From the NCBI GenBank assembly GCA_018066225.1, contig JAGHRU010000052.1:1-51608 (forward strand): a stretch of 51,608 nt of DNA, given 5' to 3'. A program made the position numbers and the translations under genes. The number at the start of each line of letters is the position of its first letter. Positions within the stretch are counted from its first letter, which is position 1. Below the pieces are notes generated by a model. It searched no databases and had not been told where the DNA came from. It worked only from the letters and a program-made list of their open reading frames with translations. The stretch is from Candidatus Equimonas enterica. GTDB lineage: Bacteria > Bacteroidota > Bacteroidia > Bacteroidales > Bacteroidaceae. This document shows, one piece after another, positions 23,873-32,807 of this stretch.

Positions 23873-25315
23873 TTAGTCTTCTACGATGTTCTTAATCTCA
23901 TCGAGTACAGAGCCGTCGCGGTTCATCACGACGCCGACCACCTTGTCGCCGAAAGGCAGGGGAGCTGCCTCGCCGATGACCTTCTTGGCGCGGTCGCGGA
24001 GGTATTCCATGCTGACGATGTTGAGGCCAGCGGCTTTGAGTGCCTCTGCCAGTTCGGGGCGGTTGGGATTGACGCCGATGCCGTATTCCGTAACGACAAC
24101 ATCGACACTCTTGCCCGGGGTGATGAGGGTGGTAACCTTATCGACCACGCAGGGGATACGGCCGCGCAGAAGCGGGCAGACGATGATGCTCAAAGCGGAG
24201 TCGGCAGCCGTGTCTTGGTGACCACCGATAGCGCCACGGATGATGCCATCGCTACCAACGAGGACGTTTACGTTGAAATTGACATCGACTTCGAGTGCGG
24301 AGAGGATGACGATGTCGAGGTAGTGCGTGGCGCTGCCCGTTTCGTCACCAGCGGCATATTCGTTGGCGCTGACCTCCTTGTGCATAGGATCGTGCATGAG
24401 CGACTCTGCGGCAACACGATCGAAGGACTGCACGTCGATGAGGCGGTCGATGAGGCCTTCCTCGTGCATCTTCACCATGTGGGCTGTGATGCCACCGAGG
24501 GCGAAGCTGGCCTTGATGCCGTCTTGTATCATGCGTTCACGGATGTACTTGACCACGGCGAGCGATGCGCCGCCAGTACCCGTCTGGATGCTGAAACCGT
24601 CCTTGAAGTAACCGCTGGCAAGGATAACCTTGGCGGCTTGCTTGGCGAGCAGAATGTCGCGGGGGTTCTTGGTGTCGCGGATGGCACCAGAAGCAATCTT
24701 GGAGCTATCGCCGACGCTCTCTACCTCAACGACGTAATCGACATCGTGCTCGGAGATGGCGTTGGGCGTATTGGGGTAAGCCACGAGGTCGTCGGTGAGG
24801 ATGACTACCTTGTCGGCATAGCGGGCATCGGGAAGCGCGTAGCCGAGGCTACCGCAGATGCTCTTGGCGTTTTCGGAGCGCGAGAAGCCGCAAGCGTTGC
24901 CGGCGGGGTCGCAGGAAGATGCGCCGAGGAAAGCGACGTCGATGTGGAGTTCACCAGTGGCGATGGCCGTACCGCGATAGCCGTGGCTGCGGAAGATGAC
25001 GGGCTTCTCCATAAGGCCGTGAGAGATGCGGCGCGCGAGTTCACCACGCAGACCAGAGGTAGAGAGTTGGGTTACGACGCCGTTTTCGATGTGCTTGATG
25101 AGGGGCTCGTGGACATCGGAGAGGCTGGATGCTGCGACATGCAGGTTTTTAAAGCCCATTTCGGCGAGTTTATCGACCACGAGGTTGAGTACCTTGTCGC
25201 CGCCACGGAAATGGTGGTGAAAGGATATGGTCATGCCGTCTTTCAGGCCAGTATTGCGGATGGCTTTTTCGAGGGTGACGACTTTTACGTTGCGGTTGAT
25301 ATTGTTGTTCTTCAT
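23873..25315 (-). CDS. citF: Citrate lyase alpha subunit (citrate CoA-transferase)
   Basis: CitF moves the acyl carrier protein from acetyl to citryl form, the first step of citrate cleavage to acetate and oxaloacetate. The 480-residue protein shows DGMTISFHHHFRGGDKVLNL near the N-terminus, the glycine-rich SIQTGTGGASLAVVKYI, GSDGIIRGAIGGHQDTAADS, and the C-terminal VVTEYGIGVNPNRPELAEAL, all expected for CoA-transferase family I citrate lyase alpha subunits. Its start codon lies 1 nt after the citE stop, so translation is probably coupled. It is followed after 92 nt by the citXCG fusion gene, a gap with only a short imperfect hairpin (about 23796-23815). Confidence 0.97.
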   Translation of the reverse strand: MKNNNINRNVKVVTLEKAIRNTGLKDGMTISFHHHFRGGDKVLNLVVDKLAEMGFKNLHVAASSLSDVHEPLIKHIENGVVTQLSTSGLRGELARRISHGLMEKPVIFRSHGYRGTAIATGELHIDVAFLGASSCDPAGNACGFSRSENAKSICGSLGYALPDARYADKVVILTDDLVAYPNTPNAISEHDVDYVVEVESVGDSSKIASGAIRDTKNPRDILLAKQAAKVILASGYFKDGFSIQTGTGGASLAVVKYIRERMIQDGIKASFALGGITAHMVKMHEEGLIDRLIDVQSFDRVAAESLMHDPMHKEVSANEYAAGDETGSATHYLDIVILSALEVDVNFNVNVLVGSDGIIRGAIGGHQDTAADSALSIIVCPLLRGRIPCVVDKVTTLITPGKSVDVVVTEYGIGVNPNRPELAEALKAAGLNIVSMEYLRDRAKKVIGEAAPLPFGDKVVGVVMNRDGSVLDEIKNIVED

Positions 25316-25316
25316 G

Positions 25317-26201
25317 TTATGCTTCCTCCTTGGTTAAGATTCCTGATGCTACTGCGAGTTCGATGGTGCGCTGTGCGCGGAGCACTACGGGGCGATCGAC
25401 CATCTTGCCTTTCACGGCGATGACGCCGCTACCCTTGGCTTCGGCCTCCTTGATGGCGGCGATGATGGTGCGTGCTTTTTCGATTTCCTTTTCCGTAGGA
25501 GCGAAGACCTCGTTGATGATTTCTATCTGACGGGGATTGATGATAGATTTACCGTCAAAGCCGAGTTTCTTAACGTATTCCACCTCGTTGCGGAAGGTCT
25601 CCATATCGTTGAGGTTGGAGAATACCGTGTCGAGCGCGTCGATGCCTGCGGCACGAGCTGCCAATACGATGGTTTGGCGGGCCAGTTGCAATTCCTCGCC
25701 CGTCTTGGTGCGCTGGGCTTTGAGGTTGGCGCAGTAGTCTTCTGCGCCGAGGGCGATGCCCATCATGCGCTTGCTGGCCGTGGCGATAGCGTAAGCGTTG
25801 ATGATACCGAGCGTGCTCTCGATGGCGGCCATAATCTTGGTGCGACCGAGGCAGCCGATTTCCTTCTCCACGCGCTCTATCTCTTGCTCCAGCTCGATGA
25901 CTTCCTGTGCCGTCTCGGTCTTGGGCATACGGATGACGTGTACGCCAGCCTTGACGACGGCTTCGACATCCTTCTTGCCGTAAGGCGTGTTAAGCGGATT
26001 GACGCGCACCACCATTTCGGTCTTGCCGTAGTCAATCGTTTTCAGTGCGTTGTGCACGAGCAGACGAGCGGCGTCTTTCTCGGCCATGGTCACGGAGTCT
26101 TCGAGGTCAAGCATAATGCTGTCGGGGCCATATATGAAGGCATCTGCCATCATGCCGGGGTTGTTGCCCGGCACGAACATCATTGTTCTTCTGAGTCTCA
26201 T
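25317..26201 (-). CDS. citE: Citrate lyase beta subunit (citryl-ACP lyase)
   Basis: CitE splits citryl-ACP into oxaloacetate and acetyl-ACP. The 294-residue protein belongs to the HpcH/HpaI aldolase superfamily. Visible are RRTMMFVPGNNPGMM at the N-terminus, DSIMLDLEDSVTMAEKD, VVRVNPLNTPYGKKD (the substrate arginine), a metal-binding glutamate in IMAAIESTLGIINAY, and GIALGAEDYCANL. The start at 26201 (MRLRRTMMF) is standard for the family; an extended frame to 26360 overlaps citD and looks non-coding. It follows citD by 43 nt. Confidence 0.97.
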   Translation of the reverse strand: MRLRRTMMFVPGNNPGMMADAFIYGPDSIMLDLEDSVTMAEKDAARLLVHNALKTIDYGKTEMVVRVNPLNTPYGKKDVEAVVKAGVHVIRMPKTETAQEVIELEQEIERVEKEIGCLGRTKIMAAIESTLGIINAYAIATASKRMMGIALGAEDYCANLKAQRTKTGEELQLARQTIVLAARAAGIDALDTVFSNLNDMETFRNEVEYVKKLGFDGKSIINPRQIEIINEVFAPTEKEIEKARTIIAAIKEAEAKGSGVIAVKGKMVDRPVVLRAQRTIELAVASGILTKEEA

Positions 26202-26244
26202 TGTCTTTCTTGGGATTTGATGAAGGGTTGTAGTGAATGTGGGC

Positions 26245-26523
26245 TTACTGCCATACGTCTTTGCCTGTGGCACGAACAGCAGCGGCGGTGACACGTGCAC
26301 GGATGGTGCAGTCGAGTGCGCCCTTGTCGGTGGCATCGATAACAGCGTCGTTGATGCCAAGTCCTTGTAAAGTCTCAGTGATGACGGCCTTGATCTGGTC
26401 GCCGAACTGGTAAGCCACGGTGCTTGCCAGATTGATTTGCAGTCCAGCCTTCTCTGCGGGGGAGATTTGGATCATGATGTCGCCCGACTCGAGGGTTCCT
26501 GCAAAAGCATTTTTGATTTCCAT
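26245..26523 (-). CDS. citD: Citrate lyase acyl carrier protein (gamma subunit)
   Basis: CitD carries the phosphoribosyl-dephospho-CoA group on which citrate is activated. The 92-residue protein shows the family opening AFAGTLESGDIMI; Ser13 in LESGD is the expected attachment site. It then has the basic-hydrophobic core TVAYQFGDQIKAVITETL, and DKGALDCTIRARVTAAAVRA near the end. It is the first gene of the operon and lies about 97 nt downstream of a strong promoter. It is the substrate of both the CitX-like and CitC-like parts of the fusion protein encoded downstream. Confidence 0.96.
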   Translation of the reverse strand: MEIKNAFAGTLESGDIMIQISPAEKAGLQINLASTVAYQFGDQIKAVITETLQGLGINDAVIDATDKGALDCTIRARVTAAAVRATGKDVWQ

Positions 26524-26619
26524 CGTTACTTGTATGTTGAGTTTATAGGGTCATGAATTGGTGACTTGGGCGCGTCGTGGCTCACTCTGCTTTGGCGGCC
26601 TAAAATCCTAATTCGCGTG

Positions 26620-26651
26620 CAAAGTTAATAATTCTTTTTGGGATGGGCAAA
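26620..26651 (-). promoter_or_regulatory. Promoter of the citrate operon
   Basis: On the minus strand a -33 TTTG (26648-26651), exactly 20 bp of spacer, and a -7 TAACTTTG (26620-26627) give a near-consensus Bacteroidota promoter. The leader to the citD start codon is about 90 nt. I see no obvious riboswitch or operator in it. Confidence 0.85.
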
Positions 26652-26918
26652 CAAAACCGTAAAAACTACGTTTTTTTACGCCTGTATCTCTGTGTTCGGC
26701 AAGGCGATGTGTGTGGCGTCGTCAGCGTGTTGGTGGGGACGAAACCGACATTTGTACAAATCTGCAATTGTGGGCGTAAGGCCGCATTTCGCGTTTTGAT
26801 GGCCATCTTCCTGCGAAAGCATAGAAAGAGAGCGAGAATGGCGTGTCGGGCTAAATGGCTGTGGCTCATCGCGTTGTGCGCATCTGCGATGCGGCATGCG
26901 CCGTCGTGCTGCTGCTTG
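26652..26918. other. Non-coding stretch upstream of the citrate operon promoter
   Basis: This is the left part of the 628-bp gap between citD and the TlpA-like gene. The short reading frames here lack conserved patterns, and I see no RNA gene. An operator for the citrate operon could lie here, but no clear inverted repeat stands out. The right part of the gap holds repeat array D and a terminator. Confidence 0.4.
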
Positions 26919-27030
26919 TCTGCCCTTATGAGGCTATGTTTTCTGCCCTTGCCGGGCGCGCGACTTGCCCTTGCAGTTTTCACGGTCTGCCCTTACAGTG
27001 AAAACGGCTTGCCCTTCTCGTGCCTCATCG
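26919..27030. repeat. 22-bp tandem repeat, locus D
   Basis: Units beginning TCTGCCC or CTTGCCC start at 26919, 26942, 26964, 26986 and 27008; the last four are 22 bp apart and the first spacing is 23 bp. Two neighbouring units carry the variable core in opposite orientations (CAGTTTTCACGG, then CAGTGAAAACGG), so they can form a hairpin. The array lies just past the terminator of the TlpA-like gene and upstream of the citrate operon promoter. Confidence 0.82.
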
Positions 27031-27046
27031 TTGTGCTTCGGCCTAC

Positions 27047-27077
27047 AAAAACACCCCCTACCGAGCGGCAGGAGGTG
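27047..27077 (-). terminator. Intrinsic terminator after the TlpA-like gene
   Basis: On the minus strand CACCTCCTGCC (27077-27067), a GCTC loop and GGTAGGGGGTG (27062-27052) pair over 11 bp with two G:U pairs, followed by five T residues. It ends the DUF3078-TlpA transcript about 75 nt after the last stop codon. Confidence 0.9.
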
Positions 27078-27151
27078 CTATTTCAGTGATTGTCGAAAAG
27101 GCAAATAAAGCGTCAAATCTTGGCGCGTGGCCGAAAAATGTACCAATGAAT

Positions 27152-27667
27152 TTACAATGTTTGCGCGATGGCCGAGCAAAGTGCATCTTTATCGATGGTT
27201 TCGGTGAACATCGCCGTGATAATTCCCGCCTTGCTGATGACATAAACGCGCGGGATGTAGGCTTTGGCAAACTTCTCGTAGATGCTGCGGTCGGCTTGGG
27301 CGGCAAAGGGTAGGGTGAGGCCGTTCTCGCGCCAGTAGGTCGTGATGGCATCGTCGTCTTCTGCGCGGGCGATGCAGACGAAGCGCACGCCGCTGGGCGC
27401 GTAGGTCTCATAGAGGCTTTGCAGCATGGGCAGTTCGCGCTGACAGTCGCTGCAAGTGGTGTGAAAGAAAGTCAAGACCGTAGGTGTGCCTTGCAGACTT
27501 TGGCTGCTTACGGTGCTGCCGTCGTGCAGCACGACGCTGAATGTCGGCACGCCATCGCCGATGTGCACGATGTCGCTCTCGGCGGGCAGTGGGGTGTGCT
27601 CGGTGACGCAAGCATTCATTATGAGGCAGAGTACAATGAGAAGTAAGGGTTTTAAGAGAGATGTCAT
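27152..27667 (-). CDS. TlpA-like thioredoxin-fold lipoprotein
   Basis: A 171-residue envelope protein. The N-terminus MTSLLKPLLLIVLCLIMNAC is a lipoprotein signal with the lipidated Cys at the end. The rest has the TlpA/AhpC-type thioredoxin fold: VPTFSVVLHDGSTVSSQSL, the active-site strand and redox pair in TVLTFFHTTCSDCQRELPML (CSDC), and the cis-proline loop AYIPRVYVISKAG. It probably works as a thiol-disulfide reductase in the periplasm, but its partner is unknown. It lies 9 nt after the DUF3078 gene, so the two are co-transcribed and it may help fold cysteine-containing envelope proteins. Confidence 0.88.
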   Translation of the reverse strand: MTSLLKPLLLIVLCLIMNACVTEHTPLPAESDIVHIGDGVPTFSVVLHDGSTVSSQSLQGTPTVLTFFHTTCSDCQRELPMLQSLYETYAPSGVRFVCIARAEDDDAITTYWRENGLTLPFAAQADRSIYEKFAKAYIPRVYVISKAGIITAMFTETIDKDALCSAIAQTL

Positions 27668-27676
27668 AGCGGTATT

Positions 27677-28990
27677 TTATAGCGTGATGTCAAGGCCGAG
27701 TGAGAAGTATTCGTTGAACTGGAAGTAGGAATGGTCGGCCATGCGTGCCACGCCGTCGTCGAAGCGTGGATAGAGAAAGAGCTTGGTGGAGAGATAACGG
27801 TTGGCCTTGATGGTAATGGTGTTTTCCCATTCCACCTGCGTGCGGGTGTAGTCGGTGAAGTAGTAAAGGCGGCTGTTCCAAGCGATGTTGGGGGTGATGG
27901 TCCATGCCGTGGTGGCTGTGATGTTGCTACCGATGGACCAGCGTGCATGATGTCCCGACGCGATGCCAAACGACGGGGACAGCGTGAGACGGTCGCAGTA
28001 TTTCAGGTCAGCGGCCAAGGGCGAGATGGTGGCCGTGAGCTGGAAGTGCTTGCGCTCTGCCTTGTAGTCCATACCCAGCGACAGCACACTCTCCAACGGC
28101 GAAGCCAAGTCGGAATAGACCATAGGGTCGTTGGGCTTGTAGCCGCGATAGAACTGCGTCCACGTTTGCAGCATAGCCGTGTAATACCAGTGCTTCACCG
28201 CCTTGTAGCCCACTTTGTTGGTCAGACGCAGCAGGTCGGTGTTGGTCTTGAGTTTGTGCTCGGAGTCGGAACGCGAAGTCTGAAAGCCGAGTTTCATTTC
28301 CAGTTTGTTGTCAAACGTCAGCCGCGACTTGTTGTCGTAGTTGGCCTCGAAGATGAGGTTGGCCAGTAGTGAGAGGTTGCTTTCACCACCCTTATACCAG
28401 TTCTCTGAGACGTAGGTCTGCATAAACTGTATGGCGAGGTTCGTTTTCAGTGTCCAGAAGTTGGGGCGGTGCACCACGAGGTTGAGTGGTTGGTCATCGC
28501 CGATGAGCGCAGGCGCGATGCTCGGGACAGGCTCGTAGAGTGCGCTGACTTCGCTCTCGGGGAGCGGGTTTTCGGCGTTTGCTGTGGCTTTCGGCTGCGC
28601 GGGCGTAGCGATGTAGCGGGCTGTGCTTGGCCGGTGGCTGTAAGCATGGAGCAGCGTGAGGCCAGAGTGGCTGACGACTTGCTCGGCATGCGCGGCCAAA
28701 GGTCCAGACGGGTGTTTGCCCTCGGCGTGAAAACTGCGCGTCAAGTCGGGCGTGAAAAGTGGGCTGCCGCCGAAGAGCATATAGTAGTAGGGGTTGCTGA
28801 ACGTGCCGTCGTCGGCGTAGGTGCGCTCTCGTGCGACGCTGGCGAGGCTATCCAGCGCGCTGGCGTAGTGCGTGACGATGGTGTCGGCAGTGGCTCCGTG
28901 CGGTGTGTCCGTGTGGGGTGCCGTGCCTTGGGCTTGGGCACACAAGGCGCAGCAAATCATCAGCGTGCAGAGGAGAGTACGGCAGACCAT
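27677..28990 (-). CDS. DUF3078 outer-membrane-type protein
   Basis: A 437-residue secreted protein. The signal peptide MVCRTLLCTLMICCALCAQA is followed by a low-complexity stretch to about residue 170. A beta-rich C-terminal half then carries the DUF3078 signature: TYVSENWYKGGESNLSLLAN, NYDNKSRLTFDNKLEMKLGF and LRLTNKVGYKAVKHWYYTAM. The alternating pattern and the aromatic-rich end (YFSLGLDITL) suggest an outer-membrane barrel. Function is unknown. A -7-like TACCTTTG on the minus strand (29031-29038) suggests its own promoter, divergent from pyrG. Confidence 0.82.
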   Translation of the reverse strand: MVCRTLLCTLMICCALCAQAQGTAPHTDTPHGATADTIVTHYASALDSLASVARERTYADDGTFSNPYYYMLFGGSPLFTPDLTRSFHAEGKHPSGPLAAHAEQVVSHSGLTLLHAYSHRPSTARYIATPAQPKATANAENPLPESEVSALYEPVPSIAPALIGDDQPLNLVVHRPNFWTLKTNLAIQFMQTYVSENWYKGGESNLSLLANLIFEANYDNKSRLTFDNKLEMKLGFQTSRSDSEHKLKTNTDLLRLTNKVGYKAVKHWYYTAMLQTWTQFYRGYKPNDPMVYSDLASPLESVLSLGMDYKAERKHFQLTATISPLAADLKYCDRLTLSPSFGIASGHHARWSIGSNITATTAWTITPNIAWNSRLYYFTDYTRTQVEWENTITIKANRYLSTKLFLYPRFDDGVARMADHSYFQFNEYFSLGLDITL

Positions 28991-29088
28991 AGGAGGGACT
29001 TGTAAGGGGATTAACTTGAAATTTACCGTGCAAAGGTAATGCTTTTATTTAGAAGAATGGCGATGGTGCGGCGAAAAATCCGTGATTA

Positions 29089-29121
29089 TTTGCGCAGAGC
29101 CAGAATTTTTTAGTAACTTTG
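29089..29121 (+). promoter_or_regulatory. Promoter of pyrG
   Basis: A -33 TTTG (29089-29092), a 21-bp spacer and a -7 TAACTTTG (29114-29121). The transcript starts near 29128, so the ATG at 29119 cannot be used and the GTG at 29212 is favoured. The leader of about 85 nt shows no clear attenuator. Confidence 0.8.
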
Positions 29122-29211
29122 CGGCGCAAAGAGTGCGTGTCGCGCGAAAACAATCGGCTGCGACACCGCTATCGCATTGCTCCTGTAAGACAAATCAAAA
29201 TCTACAATATC

Positions 29212-30810
29212 GTGGCAGACACCAAGTATATCTTTGTGACCGGAGGCGTGGCCTCCTCACTGGGCAAAGGCATCATTGCCAGCAGTATCGCCAAGTTGCT
29301 GCAAGCGCGTGGGTACAACATCACCATTCAGAAGTTTGACCCTTACATCAACATTGACCCCGGTACGCTCAATCCCTATGAGCATGGCGAATGTTACGTC
29401 ACTGACGACGGACAGGAGACCGACCTCGACTTGGGGCACTATGAACGCTTCACTGGCATCAAAACGACCCGTTACAACAACTTTACCACTGGCCGCATCT
29501 ACCAGAGCGTCATCGAGAAAGAGCGTCGTGGTGACTATCTCGGCCGTACCATACAGGTCATTCCGCACATCACCGATGAGATAAAGCGCGATATGCTCTT
29601 CCTGGGTAAGAAAGGTGGCTATGACTTTGTCATTACAGAGATAGGCGGCACGGTGGGCGACATCGAGAGCCTGCCCTTCATTGAGGCCATTCGCCAACTC
29701 AAATGGGAACTCGGCAAGCGCGCCGTGTGTATCCACCTCACCTATGTGCCCTACCTCTCAGCCGCAGGCGAACTCAAGACGAAGCCGACGCAGCATAGCG
29801 TCAAGGAGCTCCAGAGCGAGGGCATACAGCCCGACATCCTCGTCTTGCGCACAGAGCACCAACTCAGCGATGGCTTGCGCCGTAAGGTGGCCAACTTCTG
29901 CAATGTTGATCCCGAGGCCGTGGTGCAGAGCGTCGATATGCCTACTATCTACGAAGTCCCCATAGGGATGCAGGAGCAAGGCTTGGATCGCATCATCTTG
30001 CAGAAGATGGGCATGGAAGTCGGTCCGACGCCCGAGCTCGGCCCATGGAAAGCCTTCATCGACCGTCGCCATAAGGCCGTGGAAGAACTCCACATTGGCC
30101 TCGTGGGCAAGTATGACTTGCAGGACGCTTACAAGTCTATCTTGGAAGCCCTCTCGCAAGCGGGTACTTACAACGACCGCAAGGTGAAATGCCACTTCAT
30201 TAACTCCGAAAAGATTACCCGCGACAATGTGGCTGAAATGCTCGCCGGTATGGATGGCTATGTCATCTGTCCGGGCTTTGGGCAGCGTGGCATAGAGGGC
30301 AAGATTATCGCCGTAGAGTGGTGTCGTGAGCACGATGTGCCGACCTTTGGCATTTGCTTGGGCATGCAGATGATGGTCATCGAGTACGGCCGCAATGTCT
30401 TGGGCTATGCCGATGCCAACAGTCTCGAGATGGATGCTAAGACCACCCACAATGTCATCGACATTATGGAGGACCAAAAGAACATTACCAACATGGGAGG
30501 CACTATGCGCCTCGGTGGTTACGAGTGTCATCTGCGTGAGGGAAGCCGCGTCCGCGCTATCTATGGCAAGGACACCATCCGTGAACGCCATCGTCATCGC
30601 TATGAGTTCAATAGCCAGTACAAGGCGGATTACGAAAAGGCTGGTATGCAGTGTGTGGGCATCCACCCCGATTGCGACCTCGTCGAAATCGTCGAGATAC
30701 CCGAGATGCGCTGGTACATCGGTACGCAGTTCCACCCCGAGTATTCCAGCACAGTGCTCCAACCCCATCCCCTCTTCCTCGATTTCGTAAAGGCTACAAT
30801 CAATAAGTAG
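29212..30810 (+). CDS. pyrG: CTP synthase
   Basis: Makes CTP from UTP using glutamine and ATP, the last step of pyrimidine nucleotide synthesis. The 532-residue protein has the synthetase domain (KYIFVTGGVASSLGKGI, then KFDPYINIDPGTLNPYEHGE and GGTVGDIESLPFIEAIRQL) and a class I glutamine amidotransferase domain with catalytic Cys382 in FGICLGMQ and a C-terminal HPEYSS histidine-glutamate pair. The GTG at 29212 (VADTKYIF) was chosen because it lines up with the usual N-terminus and lies downstream of the promoter. It is followed after 37 nt by yidC, an order I recall as common in Bacteroidales. Confidence 0.97.
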   Translation: MADTKYIFVTGGVASSLGKGIIASSIAKLLQARGYNITIQKFDPYINIDPGTLNPYEHGECYVTDDGQETDLDLGHYERFTGIKTTRYNNFTTGRIYQSVIEKERRGDYLGRTIQVIPHITDEIKRDMLFLGKKGGYDFVITEIGGTVGDIESLPFIEAIRQLKWELGKRAVCIHLTYVPYLSAAGELKTKPTQHSVKELQSEGIQPDILVLRTEHQLSDGLRRKVANFCNVDPEAVVQSVDMPTIYEVPIGMQEQGLDRIILQKMGMEVGPTPELGPWKAFIDRRHKAVEELHIGLVGKYDLQDAYKSILEALSQAGTYNDRKVKCHFINSEKITRDNVAEMLAGMDGYVICPGFGQRGIEGKIIAVEWCREHDVPTFGICLGMQMMVIEYGRNVLGYADANSLEMDAKTTHNVIDIMEDQKNITNMGGTMRLGGYECHLREGSRVRAIYGKDTIRERHRHRYEFNSQYKADYEKAGMQCVGIHPDCDLVEIVEIPEMRWYIGTQFHPEYSSTVLQPHPLFLDFVKATINK

Positions 30811-30847
30811 CCGCTATCTTTACGCAAGTACCTTTATATAATTATAT

Positions 30848-32755
30848 ATGGACAAAAATACTGTAACAGGACTGATACTCATCGCCCTCGTCCTCTTCGG
30901 CTTCTCCTATTGGCAAAATCAGCAGCAGGAGGAGGCCACGGTCAAGACAGAGCAAGTGAAGTCCGCATCTACCACCCAAGAGAAGAAAGCCCCTGCCGCT
31001 GCGCCACAGCAGCAGAAGACTGTGGCAGCCGCTGCGAACGACACCACGGGGCTTTTTGGCGCAGCCAAGCAAGGCGTCAATACGCCGATTACGCTGGCCA
31101 ACGACAAAGTCAGCATCGCCATCAACACCAAAGGCGGTATGCCGACGACGGTGGCACTCACAAACTTTAAGAACTACACCGATTTTAAGGCAGGAAAAGA
31201 CCAAGCCACGCTCAACCTCCTCAACGAGAAAGATGCGCAGGCTTACTTCCTCTTTGAGACGAAAACGGCCAATATCAACACCGCGGACTACTACTTCACG
31301 CCCGAAGAGCAGACCGACAGCAGCGTCACGATGCGGCTGGCCGATGCGGCTACGGGAGCGGCCATCGTCATCCGCTACACCTTGCAGCCCGACAACTATA
31401 TGCTCAATATGAGCGTCAGCACCGAGGGCATGAAGGACCTCTTCTCTGCCAAGACTTCTACCTTTACGGTGAACTGGCAGGACCGCCTGCGTCAGCAGGA
31501 GAAAGGCTACGACTTTGAAAACCGCTATTCCACGCTGACCTACAAGCCTAATGCTGACGATGCCGAGCACCTCAAAGAGCAAGGTGACGACCTCGACAAA
31601 AAGGTGGAAGAGCGCGTCGATTGGATTGCCTTCAAAAACCAGTATTTCAGCAGCGTCCTCATTGCCGATGAGCCGCTTACGGACGTGAAACTCTCGAGCC
31701 GCCAACTCAATAAGGAGCAGATGGCTGGCTATCTGAAAGAATTGTCGGCTACTGCTGAGGCCTCTTTCGACGCTACAGGCAAGCAAGCAACGGACTTCCA
31801 GTGGTATTTCGGGCCTAACAACTATCGCCTCTTGCAGTCGATGGAGCACTATCGCACGGCCGACCACGACCTCGACTTGCAGGAGTTGGTTTACCTTGGC
31901 TGGCCGTTGTTTAAGTGGATCAACCGCTTCTTTACGCTCTATGTCTTCGACTTCTTTGCGCGTATTTGTGGCCTGCCTATGTGGCTCGTGCTGCTGCTCA
32001 TCACGCTCCTTCTGCGCGTTATCGTCTATGCGCCGACCCGCAAGAGTTTCATGTCGAGTGCCAAGATGCGTGCGCTCAAACCCAAAGTCGATGAACTCAG
32101 CAAGAAGTATCCCAATCAAGAGGATGCGATGCAGCGTCAGCAGGCGACGATGCAGCTCTACTCGGATTATGGCGTGAGTCCTATGGGCGGTTGCTTGCCG
32201 ATGCTCATACAGATGCCTATCTGGATTGCGATGTTCAACTTCGTCCCCAATGCCATCGAACTTCGTCAGCAGCCTTTCCTTTGGGCCGACGACCTCAGTG
32301 CGTACGACGACGTCATCAACTGGGGTACGAACATCTGGGGCATAGGCGACCACCTCTCCCTCTTCTGTCTCCTCTTCTGCGCCAGCAACATCCTTTACAG
32401 CGTGATGACCATGCGCCAGCAGCGTGACCAGATGTCTTCGGAGCAGGCGCAGCAGATGAAGATGATGCAGTGGATGATGTATCTCATGCCGCTGATGTTC
32501 TTCTTTATGTTCAATACTTATAGCGCGGGCCTCAACTACTACTACTTTATCTCCTTGCTCTTCTCCGCACTGACTATGTGGTATCTGCGTGCGACGACCG
32601 ACAACGATAAGATTTTGGCCCGACTCGAAGAGAACTACCGCGCCAACAAGAGCAACCCCAACAAGAAGGCGCGTGGCTTGGCAGCACGTCTGCAAGCCCT
32701 GCAAGAGCAGCAGGAGCGTATGAAGCAAATGCAGGAGAAGCAACAACGCAAGTAG
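30848..32755 (+). CDS. yidC: Membrane protein insertase YidC
   Basis: Inserts and folds inner-membrane proteins with or without the Sec translocon. The 635-residue protein starts with a membrane anchor (VTGLILIALVLFGFSYW). It continues with a Gln/Ala/Thr-rich linker, the large periplasmic domain (about residues 80-345), and the conserved five-helix core: LYVFDFFARICGLPMWLVLL, YGVSPMGGCLPMLIQMPIWI, MPLMFFFMFNTYSAGLNYYY. The C-terminal tail is basic and Gln-rich (LQALQEQQERMKQMQEKQQR), as in ribosome-binding tails of some YidC proteins. It is downstream of pyrG and upstream of the S9 peptidase. Confidence 0.97.
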   Translation: MDKNTVTGLILIALVLFGFSYWQNQQQEEATVKTEQVKSASTTQEKKAPAAAPQQQKTVAAAANDTTGLFGAAKQGVNTPITLANDKVSIAINTKGGMPTTVALTNFKNYTDFKAGKDQATLNLLNEKDAQAYFLFETKTANINTADYYFTPEEQTDSSVTMRLADAATGAAIVIRYTLQPDNYMLNMSVSTEGMKDLFSAKTSTFTVNWQDRLRQQEKGYDFENRYSTLTYKPNADDAEHLKEQGDDLDKKVEERVDWIAFKNQYFSSVLIADEPLTDVKLSSRQLNKEQMAGYLKELSATAEASFDATGKQATDFQWYFGPNNYRLLQSMEHYRTADHDLDLQELVYLGWPLFKWINRFFTLYVFDFFARICGLPMWLVLLLITLLLRVIVYAPTRKSFMSSAKMRALKPKVDELSKKYPNQEDAMQRQQATMQLYSDYGVSPMGGCLPMLIQMPIWIAMFNFVPNAIELRQQPFLWADDLSAYDDVINWGTNIWGIGDHLSLFCLLFCASNILYSVMTMRQQRDQMSSEQAQQMKMMQWMMYLMPLMFFFMFNTYSAGLNYYYFISLLFSALTMWYLRATTDNDKILARLEENYRANKSNPNKKARGLAARLQALQEQQERMKQMQEKQQRK

Positions 32756-32807
32756 TGCCGTCGTACACCCCCTCGTCATCATAAACAATAGATAATAAGT
32801 CATCATT

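Noticed and set aside
26643..27089. A 148-codon frame in the gap upstream of the citrate operon
   Set aside because: It spans the 22-bp repeats and a terminator and has no signal peptide or conserved pattern.
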